From positions 1-35,021 of the forward strand of contig CAKAPG010000012.1 of NCBI GenBank assembly GCA_916715765.1: 35,021 nucleotides of DNA, in the 5' to 3' direction. Numbering within the stretch: position 1 is the stretch's first letter; every line of letters begins with the position of its first letter. The DNA comes from an uncultured Atopobium sp. GTDB taxonomy: Bacteria; Actinomycetota; Coriobacteriia; Coriobacteriales; Atopobiaceae. The notes beneath the pieces are model-generated. The model made no database searches. It had not been told where the DNA came from and worked only from the letters and a program-made list of their open reading frames with translations. This document shows positions 23,063-31,016 of the stretch, piece by piece. Made by a program: the position numbers and the translations under genes.

Positions 23063-24607
23063 CTAACAAGCAAAAATACGCCCGCATGCTTCAGAAATGT
23101 ACGAAGCAAGTTGTTCCTTCTCGCGAACGTCAGTATGAATGATAACGTTATCATTCAGCGATGAAAGCTGGATTGGCGGATTAGTGCCCGTGATTTCGGC
23201 GAGCGTATGCATGCACGCAAAGTCATCCAGGCCAGCGGTCGAGTGGCCCAGCGCGGCAAGCACGTCGGACGAGAACTTATACGGGCTTGCGGTAGACAGA
23301 CATACGCGCACGTCGTTTGCCTGGCGAGAAACCCTGTCAAGCACGTGCTTTGCTACGGCTGTGTGAGGGTCAATCAACACACGACAATTCTCCCAGGTAG
23401 AACGGATAGTCTCACGCGTCTGATCGTCGGTGGCAAAGCCAGCATCAAAGGTTTCGCGGATGGTGTCCATCACCTGCTCAGGTACCGTGTAGATACCCTT
23501 GGTTACCAGCTGGTTCATCAGATAGCTGACAAGCTCGGTGTCTTTACCAGATGCAAGATAGAGGAGTCGTTCAAGGTTTGATGAAACCAGAATATCCATT
23601 GATGGTGAGATGGTCTTTTCAAATGCGCGCCTGCGGTCATACACACCTGTTGCCAAGAAATCAGTGAGTACTTTATTGCTGTTAGATGCCACAATGAGGC
23701 GATCAACAGAAAGTCCCATTTCTTTTGCAAAGTAACCTGCGAGGACGTCGCCAAAGTTGCCGGTTGGCACGCAGAAAGTAACTTTTTGACCCTGGGTGAT
23801 GGCGCCCTTGGCAATAAGCTGGGCATATGCGTCAAAGTAGTAGGTTACCTGTGGGGCCAAACGACCAATATTGATGGAGTTTGCGCTGGAAAGCACTGTG
23901 TCTTTACCGGCTAACTCATGCGCCAACTCCTTGTTAGCAAAGATTGCTTTAGCGGCGTTTTGAGCGTCGTCAAAGTTTCCCTTAACAGCGCAAACAGCTA
24001 CGTTAGAGCCTTTTTGAGTTACCATCTGCAGGCGTTGAATGTCAGAAACCTTGCCTTCTGGATAAAAAACGGTGATGCCCATACCAGGCACGTCCTTGAA
24101 GCCCTCAAGTGCAGCTTTGCCAGTGTCGCCAGAAGTTGCGGTCACAATCATGATGTTCTTGCCGGCGGTGGCAGCCACGCCCGCAGTACCCCCAGCGTCG
24201 ACAGTGCCAGCCACGTCCGAGTCCTCGCGAGCAACACTCATCAGGCGGGGGAGCATCTGAAGTGCAACATCTTTGAAAGCCGACGTTGGACCGTGGAAGA
24301 GCTCCAGCAGCCAGTCTTCACCGATAGCGGAAACAGGGGTGATAGCCTCGGTATCCCATTGAGCGCCATAAGCACCCTCAATACAGCGAGTCAGCTCTTC
24401 ATCAGAGTAATCATCCAGCAGAGTAGAAAGCACGTCATAAGCGGTGGCCTTAAAGCCCTGAGTGCAAACCTTCGCAAGATCAAGGGGTTTCTCGCCAATA
24501 GAATCTTGGATGTAAAGGCCGCCGTCGGGAGCAATTCCCTGCAAAATGGCCTGCTTAGCCAAGACGTTATGGTCAGAGCTTCTTGTGCTGTGATATGCGA
24601 CGGCCAT
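23063..24607 (-). CDS. thrC: Threonine synthase
   Basis: PLP enzyme turning O-phosphohomoserine into threonine. It has 514 residues from ATG 24607, where GGTGG lies 6 bases upstream and the usual opening (AVAYHSTRSSDHN) begins; the open frame further upstream runs into the CG-rich leader. The PLP lysine lies in GPTSAFKDVALQ, the phosphate-binding region in TATSGDTGKAALEGF, and the substrate region in SSANSINIGRLAPQ. The length and motif style fit the class containing E. coli and yeast ThrC. A glycine/alanine-rich insert (TVDAGGTAGVAATAG) breaks the region before ATSGDTGK. The recurring 12-mer GGCGAGAAACCC lies in it twice, once per strand. Confidence 0.96.
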   Translation of the reverse strand: MAVAYHSTRSSDHNVLAKQAILQGIAPDGGLYIQDSIGEKPLDLAKVCTQGFKATAYDVLSTLLDDYSDEELTRCIEGAYGAQWDTEAITPVSAIGEDWLLELFHGPTSAFKDVALQMLPRLMSVAREDSDVAGTVDAGGTAGVAATAGKNIMIVTATSGDTGKAALEGFKDVPGMGITVFYPEGKVSDIQRLQMVTQKGSNVAVCAVKGNFDDAQNAAKAIFANKELAHELAGKDTVLSSANSINIGRLAPQVTYYFDAYAQLIAKGAITQGQKVTFCVPTGNFGDVLAGYFAKEMGLSVDRLIVASNSNKVLTDFLATGVYDRRRAFEKTISPSMDILVSSNLERLLYLASGKDTELVSYLMNQLVTKGIYTVPEQVMDTIRETFDAGFATDDQTRETIRSTWENCRVLIDPHTAVAKHVLDRVSRQANDVRVCLSTASPYKFSSDVLAALGHSTAGLDDFACMHTLAEITGTNPPIQLSSLNDNVIIHTDVREKEQLASYISEACGRIFAC

Positions 24608-24740
24608 GAAACCACCAATCTGTTGAATGTGCCGCGTGTTTAACGTGTCGCGCCGCGCGTATTGCACGCGCCATGTTGCGCGTGTTGTGCGCGTGCAAAT
24701 TGTGCGTCTCGCGTGTTGCGTTTCTATTATTTTAACAGTG
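24608..24740 (-). promoter_or_regulatory. CG-rich leader of thrCB
   Basis: In the transcribed sense this leader is dense in CACGCG and GCGCAAC words. A perfect 10-bp inverted repeat, TTGCACGCGC (24662-24671) with GCGCGTGCAA (24689-24698), can form a strong hairpin before the start site. The AT-rich TAAAATAATAG (about 24736-24726) may hold the -10. An attenuation or stability role is possible but not shown. Confidence 0.4.
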
Positions 24741-24840
24741 AGAAGTAAATGTCGCTTGTAACATAGAATTGTTCATAGCATTATGAAGACGAGAAAAACT
24801 GTCGATTAGATTCTGTCTAGGTTTTTGGTAGTTTTTGTCT

Positions 24841-24930
24841 ATGAGATTGTTATCAGTTCAGTCATCTTTGCGTGCGGTTGTCCTTGCTCTGCAATTAGCC
24901 TTGCAGGCAATCGGTTTTCTCGCAAAATGA
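24841..24930 (+). CDS. Possible 29-residue upstream ORF in the hom leader
   Basis: ATG to TGA encodes MRLLSVQSSLRAVVLALQLA followed by a short hydrophobic end, stopping 19 bases before hom. It is rich in Leu, Ala and Val but has no run of Thr or Ile codons, so it is not a classic threonine leader peptide. The upstream GGTAG is a weak binding site. It may be chance. Confidence 0.2.
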   Translation: MRLLSVQSSLRAVVLALQLALQAIGFLAK

Positions 24931-24949
24931 CTGCTAGATTTGGAGTTAT

Positions 24950-26089
24950 ATGCAAAACGTTGCCCTACTTGGATTTGGAACGGTTGGTGCTTCAGTTGCG
25001 CGCATTCTTGATGAGCGCGTTTCTGACGTTAACCTGACGTCCGTCTTGGTTAGAGCTGGTAAAGAGCACGTTGACCCTCGTGCAACGTCTGATTTTGATG
25101 CGCTCTTGTCTGACCCTGCGCTCGATACAGTTGTTGAGTGCATGGGCGGCCTCACGCCAGCTTATGAATACATCAAAGCTGCGCTGACTGCTAAGAAAAA
25201 TGTAGTCACTTCAAATAAAGCCGTGGTATCTGCTCATTTTGAGGAGTTTATGACACTTGCCGCTGAAGCGGGCGTCAACCTTAAGATTGAAGCATGCGTG
25301 TGCGGTGGCATTCCTTGGATAGCAGGAATTCAGAAAGTTCGTCGTATTGACGAGATTTCTGCGTTCTGGGGAATCATGAACGGAACAACCAACTACATTG
25401 TCTATTCCATGCTCAAAGACGGAACGGACTTTGCTGAGGTTCTGAGCAAGGCTCAGGAGCTGGGTTACGCCGAGCGAGATCCGTCAAGTGATATCGACGG
25501 CATTGATGTTCGCTCTAAGACTATGATTTCTGCATCTATCGCCTTCGACGTAATCTGCACAGACCAGATTCCTATGTCTGGTATCAGAAACTTAACTAAA
25601 CGCGATCTTGCCATGTTTGGCAGTCACGATATGACAATCAAGCTCTTTGGTCGTGGTGTTTCTAACGGAACGTCGTACGCAGTTGCCGTTGAGCCAGTTG
25701 CGGTTCCGCTCTCAACCATTGAGGCAAACGTTCCAACTAACTTTAATGTTGCTACCGCCGTGGGAAGTACCATTGGCGAGCTCAAGTTCTACGGTCAAGG
25801 TGCCGGTGGCGACCCAACAGCAAACGCCGTCGTTCAGGATATTATTGACTGCGCTAGCACTCCTGCTGGGGGCCAGCAGACCTTCTCGGCAGGTCTTTCA
25901 TATAATCCTGAGCTGCTTGTTTCCGATTACGTGTTTAGGACGCAAGCCGACATTCTTGGCGGTTCGTTCTGGGAGCCAGGCGCTCAGTTGGTTAAAAATC
26001 TAAGTGCCGAGAAGGCCCGTGAGCTCCTTACCAGCGCACTTTTGCAAGACCCTACAACCTTTATGGCTGCACTTGAAAAGAGGAATTAG
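24950..26089 (+). CDS. hom: Homoserine dehydrogenase, short form without clear ACT domain
   Basis: Reduces aspartate semialdehyde to homoserine with NAD(P)H. The Rossmann motif LLGFGTVGASV opens the protein; the catalytic lysine lies in TSNKAVVSAH, with GIMNGTTNYI and the substrate motif GQGAGGDPTANAVVQD following. At 379 residues it ends soon after the catalytic domain, whereas many homoserine dehydrogenases carry an extra C-terminal ACT domain (about 430 residues) for threonine feedback; here that domain appears absent. GGAG lies 4 bases before the ATG. First gene of hom-lysC-asd, divergent from thrCB. Confidence 0.94.
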   Translation: MQNVALLGFGTVGASVARILDERVSDVNLTSVLVRAGKEHVDPRATSDFDALLSDPALDTVVECMGGLTPAYEYIKAALTAKKNVVTSNKAVVSAHFEEFMTLAAEAGVNLKIEACVCGGIPWIAGIQKVRRIDEISAFWGIMNGTTNYIVYSMLKDGTDFAEVLSKAQELGYAERDPSSDIDGIDVRSKTMISASIAFDVICTDQIPMSGIRNLTKRDLAMFGSHDMTIKLFGRGVSNGTSYAVAVEPVAVPLSTIEANVPTNFNVATAVGSTIGELKFYGQGAGGDPTANAVVQDIIDCASTPAGGQQTFSAGLSYNPELLVSDYVFRTQADILGGSFWEPGAQLVKNLSAEKARELLTSALLQDPTTFMAALEKRN

Positions 26090-26091
26090 AA

Positions 26092-27420
26092 ATGATCAAA
26101 ATTGCAAAATTTGGCGGCTCAAGTGTTGCCTCTGCAGAGCAGTTCAAAAAAGTTAAAGCTATTGTTGAGGCTGACCCTGATAGACGTTTTATTGTTTCGT
26201 CTGCAGCAGGAAAGCGTCATTCAACTGATAACAAGATTACTGACCTTCTGCTGCTGGTAAACGCTCACATTGAGTATCACGTTGACTGCACGTCTTTGCT
26301 TGCAGACATCGAGACTCGCTTTGTGGAGATTGCTGACCAGCTGGGAGTTGCGTGGCCTGTTGCCGAGGAGTTTGAGAAGTTTGCTTCAAACATCAAGTCC
26401 TTCTCACCAGAGTACGTAGTAAGTAGGGGCGAGTGGTTTACCTGCCAGATCCTTGCTGAATACCTTGGCCTGCCCTTTGTTGATGCTGCTGACGTTATGC
26501 TCTTCCATCATGACGGCACCATTGATATGGAGCGCACCGCTTCTAGGCTTAAGGAAGTTGTTGCTCGTAGTGGTTCGTTTGTGCTGCCTGGTTTCTATGG
26601 CGCTACCGTTGACGGCGCAATTAAGCTGTTCCAGCGCGGTGGTGGCGATATTACCGGCGCTATTGTTGCTCGCTGCTTAGACGCGGATTTGTACGAGAAC
26701 TGGACTGACGTCTCCGGCTTCCTTTCTGCTGATCCTCGTATTGTTCAGAACCCTCGCGCCATTGGCCGTATTACCTTTGACGAGATGCGCGAGCTTTCTT
26801 ACATGGGCGCTTCCGTTCTTCAGGAAGAGGCGATTTTCCCTGTTCGCGAGGCAAATATTCCAATCCAGATTAAGAACACCAACCGCCCAGAAGATGCAGG
26901 TACCGTTATCCGAGAGACCGCTGATGGCGATACAAACGAGCACTTGATTACTGGTATTGCAGGTAAAAAGGACTTCTTGGCTATTCACGTCAAGAAGGCC
27001 CACATGTCCAACGAGGTTGGCGTTATTAGCCGTGCGCTCAATATCGTTGAGCGCTATGGCGTCTCTGTTGAGCACATCCCAACAGGCGTTGATTCGTTTG
27101 GTATCGTGGTAAATGCCTCCGATGTAAAGGATACGGTCTATTCCATCATCAGCGATATTCGCCGCGAGATTGAGCCTGATGACATTACGATGGTAGACCG
27201 CCTAGCTCTTGTTTCTGTTGTTGGTCGCAATATGTCCAGGCGTTCCGGCACTTCCGGCAAGATCTTTGGTGCGCTTGGTAATGCGGGCGTCAACATTCGT
27301 ATGATTACGCAGAGCTCGGAAGAGATTAGTATTATCGTGGGCGTCGATAATGCGGACTTTGATCGCACAATTGGCGTCATTTATAACGGATTTGTTCGTG
27401 ACGAAATGGTTTCGAGGTAA
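26092..27420 (+). CDS. lysC: Aspartate kinase with ACT domains
   Basis: Phosphorylates aspartate, the committed step to lysine, methionine and threonine. It has 442 residues and is of the single-chain LysC/ThrD type. The kinase domain opens KFGGSSVASA, with VVSRGEWFTCQILAEYLG and the RGGGDITGA nucleotide loop. Two ACT regions follow, at about 300-365 (VISRALNIVERYGVSVEHI) and 370-440 (GALGNAGVNIRMITQSSEE), the likely site of feedback control by pathway products. It starts 2 bases after hom; GAGG in the hom end is the binding site. Which amino acid inhibits it cannot be read from sequence. Confidence 0.96.
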   Translation: MIKIAKFGGSSVASAEQFKKVKAIVEADPDRRFIVSSAAGKRHSTDNKITDLLLLVNAHIEYHVDCTSLLADIETRFVEIADQLGVAWPVAEEFEKFASNIKSFSPEYVVSRGEWFTCQILAEYLGLPFVDAADVMLFHHDGTIDMERTASRLKEVVARSGSFVLPGFYGATVDGAIKLFQRGGGDITGAIVARCLDADLYENWTDVSGFLSADPRIVQNPRAIGRITFDEMRELSYMGASVLQEEAIFPVREANIPIQIKNTNRPEDAGTVIRETADGDTNEHLITGIAGKKDFLAIHVKKAHMSNEVGVISRALNIVERYGVSVEHIPTGVDSFGIVVNASDVKDTVYSIISDIRREIEPDDITMVDRLALVSVVGRNMSRRSGTSGKIFGALGNAGVNIRMITQSSEEISIIVGVDNADFDRTIGVIYNGFVRDEMVSR

Positions 27421-27422
27421 CT

Positions 27423-28445
27423 ATGGCTTTTGATCCAAACGGTAAGGTTGTTGCAATTCTTGGTGCTACCGGCGTTGTCGGTGCTCAGATGATGCAGTGC
27501 CTTGAAGAGCGTAATTTTCCTATTAAGGAGCTAGTGCTTCTGGCATCTGCTCGAAGTGCGGGTAAGACTATTGAGTTTGCTGGACAGCAGATTGTTATCC
27601 GCGAAGCAACTCCTGAGGCTTTTGAGGGTGTAGATATTGTCCTTGGTGCAGCTGGCGATGAGCAGGCAAAAGAGCTGCTCCCTGAGGCAGTCAAGCGCGG
27701 CTGCGTCTGCGTTGACAACTCCCATGCATTCAGAATGGACCCAAACGTTCCGCTGGTAATTCCAGAGATTAATGCTGAGGACATCAAGAACCACAACGGC
27801 ATCATCTCTAATCCAAATTGTGCAACCATTATTGGTCTGGTACCTCTGTATCCTCTGCATAAAGCAGCAGGTGCAAAGCGTATTATTGCATCTACCTATC
27901 AGGCTGCATCCGGCGCTGGACTTCCTGGTCTTACCAGTTTGAAGAACCAGATGGCTGACGTTGTTGCAGGTAGGGAAGTAACCGAGACCGCTCCTTTTGC
28001 ATATCAGCTGGCAGTCAACTTGATTCCACAGATTGGCGGCTTTGATGAGGTTGGCTACACCTCCGAGGAAATGAAGATGCAAAACGAGGGTCGCAAGATT
28101 ATGCACCTTCCTGAGCTGCGCGTTAACTGCACCTGCGTCCGTGTTCCAACGATGCGCTCTCACTCTGAGTCCATCACTGTTGAGTTCGAGCGTCCTTTGA
28201 GCCCAGATCAGGCTCGCGCTATTCTTGAAGACGCACCAGGCATTAAGGTTGTTGACAACCCTGCAGAGCTTCAGTACCCAATGCCTCTTGATACCTCCGA
28301 CCAGGACCTCATCTATGTTGGTCGTATTCGCGAGGATCTCTCTGCTGATGAGAACACTAACGCGCTGACGTTCTTCTGCTGCGGAGACCAGATCAGAAAG
28401 GGTGCTGCAACTAACGCCGTCCAGATTGCAGAGTACCTGCTGTAA
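27423..28445 (+). CDS. asd: Aspartate-semialdehyde dehydrogenase
   Basis: Reduces aspartyl phosphate to aspartate semialdehyde with NADPH, between LysC and Hom. It has 340 residues, as usual. The Rossmann motif AILGATGVVGAQM opens the protein; the catalytic cysteine is in ISNPNCATI, and the substrate region TYQAASGAGLPGL and the basic RVPTMRSHS segment follow. It starts 2 bases after lysC and closes the operon. A perfect 14-bp hairpin terminator lies 134 bases further on. Confidence 0.97.
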   Translation: MAFDPNGKVVAILGATGVVGAQMMQCLEERNFPIKELVLLASARSAGKTIEFAGQQIVIREATPEAFEGVDIVLGAAGDEQAKELLPEAVKRGCVCVDNSHAFRMDPNVPLVIPEINAEDIKNHNGIISNPNCATIIGLVPLYPLHKAAGAKRIIASTYQAASGAGLPGLTSLKNQMADVVAGREVTETAPFAYQLAVNLIPQIGGFDEVGYTSEEMKMQNEGRKIMHLPELRVNCTCVRVPTMRSHSESITVEFERPLSPDQARAILEDAPGIKVVDNPAELQYPMPLDTSDQDLIYVGRIREDLSADENTNALTFFCCGDQIRKGAATNAVQIAEYLL

Positions 28446-28578
28446 TGTCTCGCGCGTTGCTGCGTGACTCCGCGGTCTGGCTGTGCGCGGAACGGCAGCG
28501 CTCGACGCGCTCCGAGCGCAAGCGCACTTGACGCGTGGGCTTTCATCGCGGTCGTGTACAGTATTTTCGCTGAACCAG
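28446..28578 (+). other. GC-rich gene-free tail after asd
   Basis: No gene is seen. The stretch is rich in GCG/CGC words (for example CAGCGCTCGACGCGCTCC near 28490), contrasting with the AT-rich sequence that follows. It belongs to the 3' untranslated part of the asd transcript before the terminator. Confidence 0.4.
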
Positions 28579-28621
28579 TACCCGTCCGATTCTATTTCAT
28601 GGAATCGGACGGGTAATTTTT
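28579..28621 (+). terminator. Terminator of hom-lysC-asd
   Basis: TACCCGTCCGATTC (28579-28592) pairs perfectly with GAATCGGACGGGTA (28602-28615), followed by ATTTTT. Confidence 0.93.
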
Positions 28622-28670
28622 GTGTACAAGTCGGATTTTTTAGAAAAAATGTGCCGTTCGGCGGCAAAGT

Positions 28671-28848
28671 GGTAAAAAATGCGTTTAGTTGGGGTATCCA
28701 GAAATGCTCGGATTTTATGCAAGCTATCTACCAGCAATTTTGCGCGGACAAAATTTTTGAAATTATCACAAAATTTCTGAACTGGGAAAACGTAAGTGCC
28801 AAAACTCCGAAGTTCAAAAATAATCCCCAACTAAACGGGTTTTTTACC
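28671..28848. repeat. MITE-like element with 24-bp terminal inverted repeats
   Basis: The ends 28671-28694 and 28825-28848 match as inverted repeats at 22 of 24 bases, including a perfect 13-bp core CGTTTAGTTGGGG/CCCCAACTAAACG. The 130-bp interior is AT-rich, codes for nothing plausible, and holds smaller inverted and direct repeats (CAGAAAT/ATTTCTG; CAAAATTT twice). No transposase or clear target duplication is seen. It may be a non-autonomous mobile element or a long-hairpin RNA. Confidence 0.6.
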
Positions 28849-29026
28849 CAAAACAGCACCTCTCGTTCGATATATCAATTTCTTGATTAGTTTTCCTGCA
28901 TATCAGCCAGTGTTTATGCACAAATTGTCCGTTGTTAGTTAAAACTTTTATTCGAACAGGTATTCTACTTTTACAGTAGCCATACAGTTTGGGGGCAAAA
29001 AGGGGGCAGCTGTAGTATTGGCCTAA
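28849..29026. other. Gene-free stretch between the inverted-repeat element and tRNA-Arg
   Basis: No gene is supported. It contains GGGGGCAAAAAGGGGGCAGC (28991-29010), a direct GGGGGCA repeat of a kind I associate with integrated elements beside tRNA genes, but there is no integrase or duplicated tRNA end in the window. Confidence 0.35.
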
Positions 29027-29056
29027 CAAAAAAGGTAGATGGCAAGCCATCTACCT
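29027..29056 (-). terminator. Terminator of tRNA-Arg
   Basis: On the minus strand an 11-bp perfect stem AGGTAGATGGC/GCCATCTACCT (29056-29033) is followed by TTTTTT. Confidence 0.9.
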
Positions 29057-29064
29057 GGAGTTTT

Positions 29065-29141
29065 TGGTGCCTCCTGCGCGATTCGAACGCGCGACCTGCG
29101 GTTTAGAAGACCGACGCTCTATCCAGCTGAGCTAAGGAGAC
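29065..29141 (-). tRNA. tRNA-Arg (TCT)
   Basis: Read on the minus strand: acceptor GTCTCCT with AGGAGGC, D-arm GCTC/GAGC, anticodon loop CTTCTAA giving TCT (codon AGA), T-arm GCGCG/CGCGC with TTCGAAT, and encoded CCA at 29067-29065. The first anticodon-stem pair is a T-C mismatch. Confidence 0.94.
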
Positions 29142-29155
29142 ATATAGCGTCGTTC

Positions 29156-29161
29156 ATTATA
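29156..29161 (-). promoter_or_regulatory. -10 box of tRNA-Arg
   Basis: A consensus TATAAT on the minus strand lies about 15 bases before the tRNA 5' end. The -35 is not clear. Confidence 0.55.
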
Positions 29162-29273
29162 GCAATATGAATCGCAAAAACATCAGACCATCAAAGATTT
29201 TCTCGACAGATGAATGGTAGCAGGGAAGAAAAAGCAGCTACACTGGTTATAGGCTTACGTGAATGGAGACACA

Positions 29274-30464
29274 ATGTCTTACGATTTTGAATCCCGCGTT
29301 GATCGCGCTGGTACTGGTTCTAGAAAATGGAACGTCATGTATGATGTTAATCCTGATGTAGCTCCTGGTATTCCACCGTTTTCTGTTGCTGACATGGAAT
29401 ATCACACAGCTCCAGAGATTGTCGAGGGCCTCAAGGAATACATCAATGACGCAATCCTTGGTTATTCCATGCCAACTAATCAGATGAAGCAGGCCGTGTG
29501 TAAGTGGATGAAGACGCGCCACAACTGGGATGTAAAGCCTGAGTGGCTGCTTAATTCGTCTGGCGTTGTACCTGCGCTTTTTGCATCTGTTGCCGAGTTC
29601 ACCCAGCCTGACGAGGGCGTAATCCTGTTTACCCCTGTCTACCACCCGTTTTACATGGCGGTTGAGGAGAATAACCGCGCACTTGTAGAGTGCCCGCTTA
29701 TCCTCTCAGAGGGACCGCATTACGATATTGACTTTGAGCTATTCGATAAGCTCGCTGCAGAGCCAAAGAACACCATGGTCATTCTGTGCTCGCCGCATAA
29801 TCCAAGTGGTCGCGTGTGGACCAGAGAGGAGCTTGCACGTATCGCAGAGATTGCGGTCAAGCACAACCTCATTGTGGTTGCAGACGAAATCCACCACGAC
29901 CTCATCATGCCCGGGTCCACTCACACCGTCTTTGAAACACTCTCGGACGAGGTGGCAGCGCGTACCATTACCTGTACGTCTCCCTCTAAGAGCTTCAACC
30001 TGGCCGGCACACAGTTCAGCAACATCATTGTGAGCAACCCAGAACTGCGTAGCCGCCTCGAGAAGCGCCTCCAGGCACGAGAAACCACCTCGTGCAACCC
30101 AATCAGCTTCAAGGCGTGTGAGCTTGCTTACAGCAAAGCTGGAGCATGGCTGGATGCATGCATTGAGGCAATCGACGCAAATCAGAAGCTAGTCATCGAG
30201 TTCTTTACCACCAAACATCCTCGCGTGAAACTCGCACCAATCACGGGAACCTATCTTCAGTGGCTTGATTTCAGAGATCTTGGCCTTACTCCAGAAGAGC
30301 TCGACCACCTGTTGCAGTTTGAGGCCCAGATTTTCTTCACCGACGGCGTCTTCTTTGGCGAGGCTGCCCAGGGCTTCAAGCGTTGGAATTTGGCAGCCCC
30401 TCGTGTCGAGATTGAAGAAGCGCTTGCTCGCCTGGATACAGCACTTACAGCTCACGGATTTTAA
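29274..30464 (+). CDS. MalY/PatB-type PLP-dependent C-S lyase
   Basis: A class I/II aminotransferase-fold protein of the MalY/PatB family, usually cystathionine beta-lyase or cysteine desulfhydrase activity, in the cytoplasm. It has 396 residues. The N-terminus (MSYDFESRVDR, WNVMYDVNP) and the ADMEYHTAPEI block are typical of MalY/PatB; CSPHNPSGRVWT and VVADEIHHDLI follow, and the PLP lysine lies in TSPSKSFNLAG. The ATG at 29274 has GGAG 5 bases upstream; an in-frame GTG at 29259 lacks a site. It is a single gene ending at a hairpin (30553). Choice between methionine synthesis and sulfide-releasing roles is open. Confidence 0.9.
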   Translation: MSYDFESRVDRAGTGSRKWNVMYDVNPDVAPGIPPFSVADMEYHTAPEIVEGLKEYINDAILGYSMPTNQMKQAVCKWMKTRHNWDVKPEWLLNSSGVVPALFASVAEFTQPDEGVILFTPVYHPFYMAVEENNRALVECPLILSEGPHYDIDFELFDKLAAEPKNTMVILCSPHNPSGRVWTREELARIAEIAVKHNLIVVADEIHHDLIMPGSTHTVFETLSDEVAARTITCTSPSKSFNLAGTQFSNIIVSNPELRSRLEKRLQARETTSCNPISFKACELAYSKAGAWLDACIEAIDANQKLVIEFFTTKHPRVKLAPITGTYLQWLDFRDLGLTPEELDHLLQFEAQIFFTDGVFFGEAAQGFKRWNLAAPRVEIEEALARLDTALTAHGF

Positions 30465-30552
30465 GCGCAGGCCACGTTAGGTCTAATTTCACAGGATTCG
30501 CTGACTGGTCACATGTACCTCGTACGCCTTCCATAGAACGCATACTTTCAAC

Positions 30553-30582
30553 TGCGGAGAAGCTCGTTCTTCTCCGCATTTT
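30553..30582 (+). terminator. Terminator of the C-S lyase gene
   Basis: TGCGGAGAAG (30553-30562) pairs perfectly with CTTCTCCGCA (30569-30578), then TTTT. Confidence 0.9.
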
Positions 30583-30587
30583 GTTTG

Positions 30588-30659
30588 GCGAGAAACCCGT
30601 TGCACCGGCAGATTTCTAAGAAAATCAAAAAAAGAGTTTGAAAAATCTGCGTTTCTCGC
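30588..30659. repeat. Nested inverted repeats before the tRNA-His promoter
   Basis: GCGAGAAAC (30588-30596) with GTTTCTCGC (30651-30659) encloses GCAGATTT (30608-30615) with AAATCTGC (30643-30650). The left outer arm is part of the recurring GGCGAGAAACCC motif. The right arm abuts the TTGCAT -35. Confidence 0.65.
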
Positions 30660-30687
30660 TTGCATCTTTTTCTGATTCTGTAATAAT
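30660..30687 (+). promoter_or_regulatory. Probable promoter of tRNA-His/tRNA-Lys
   Basis: TTGCAT (30660-30665) and AATAAT (30682-30687) are spaced by 16 bp; TATAAT-like alternatives overlap in TAATAAT. The start would be about 25 bases before tRNA-His. Confidence 0.5.
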
Positions 30688-30718
30688 GATTTAGCTGCGT
30701 TTCATGAGGTGGCCAAAT

Positions 30719-30795
30719 GGTGGGAGTAGCTCAGTTGGCAGAGCGACGGACTGTGGCTCCGTAGGTCGAGGGTTCGAGCCCCTTTTCCCACCCCA
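30719..30795 (+). tRNA. tRNA-His (GTG)
   Basis: Acceptor GTGGGAG pairs with TTCCCAC. The extra G at -1 (30719) can pair with C73, the tRNA-His hallmark. Anticodon loop CTGTGGC gives GTG. T-arm GAGGG/CCCTT; CCA is encoded. Confidence 0.95.
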
Positions 30796-30810
30796 TTCGA
30801 AACGTTAATT

Positions 30811-30886
30811 GGATCGTTAGCTCAGCTGGTAGAGCAGGGGACTCTTAATCCCAAGGTCCAGGGTTCGAACCCCTGACGATCCACCA
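30811..30886 (+). tRNA. tRNA-Lys (CTT)
   Basis: Acceptor GGATCGT pairs with ACGATCC, anticodon loop CTCTTAA gives CTT (codon AAG), T-arm CAGGG/CCCTG, encoded CCA. It lies 15 bases after tRNA-His, apparently one transcript. Confidence 0.95.
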
Positions 30887-30896
30887 TTTGAATTTC

Positions 30897-30928
30897 AAAC
30901 CCCGGCTTGCGTCGGGGTTTTATTTTTT
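30897..30928 (+). terminator. Terminator of tRNA-His/tRNA-Lys
   Basis: AAACCCCG (30897-30904) pairs with CGGGGTTT (30913-30920), followed by TATTTTTTT. Confidence 0.92.
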
Positions 30929-31016
30929 TGTGAGTCGCTAGTTTCTAATTGTTTGTTGTGAGTGATTGCGTCATACTGAAGTCTCCATGATTTTATTGTA
31001 GTTCGGAGGACTCGCC

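Noticed and set aside
24608..24667. N-terminal extension of thrC from the upstream ATG
   Set aside because: The extension is encoded by the CG-word leader and has no family counterpart; the ATG at 24607 has a binding site and gives the usual N-terminus.
28483..28890. 135-codon ORF after asd, and a 77-codon ORF opposite
   Set aside because: Both cross the terminator and the inverted-repeat element, with a Phe/Lys/Asn-rich, composition-driven product.
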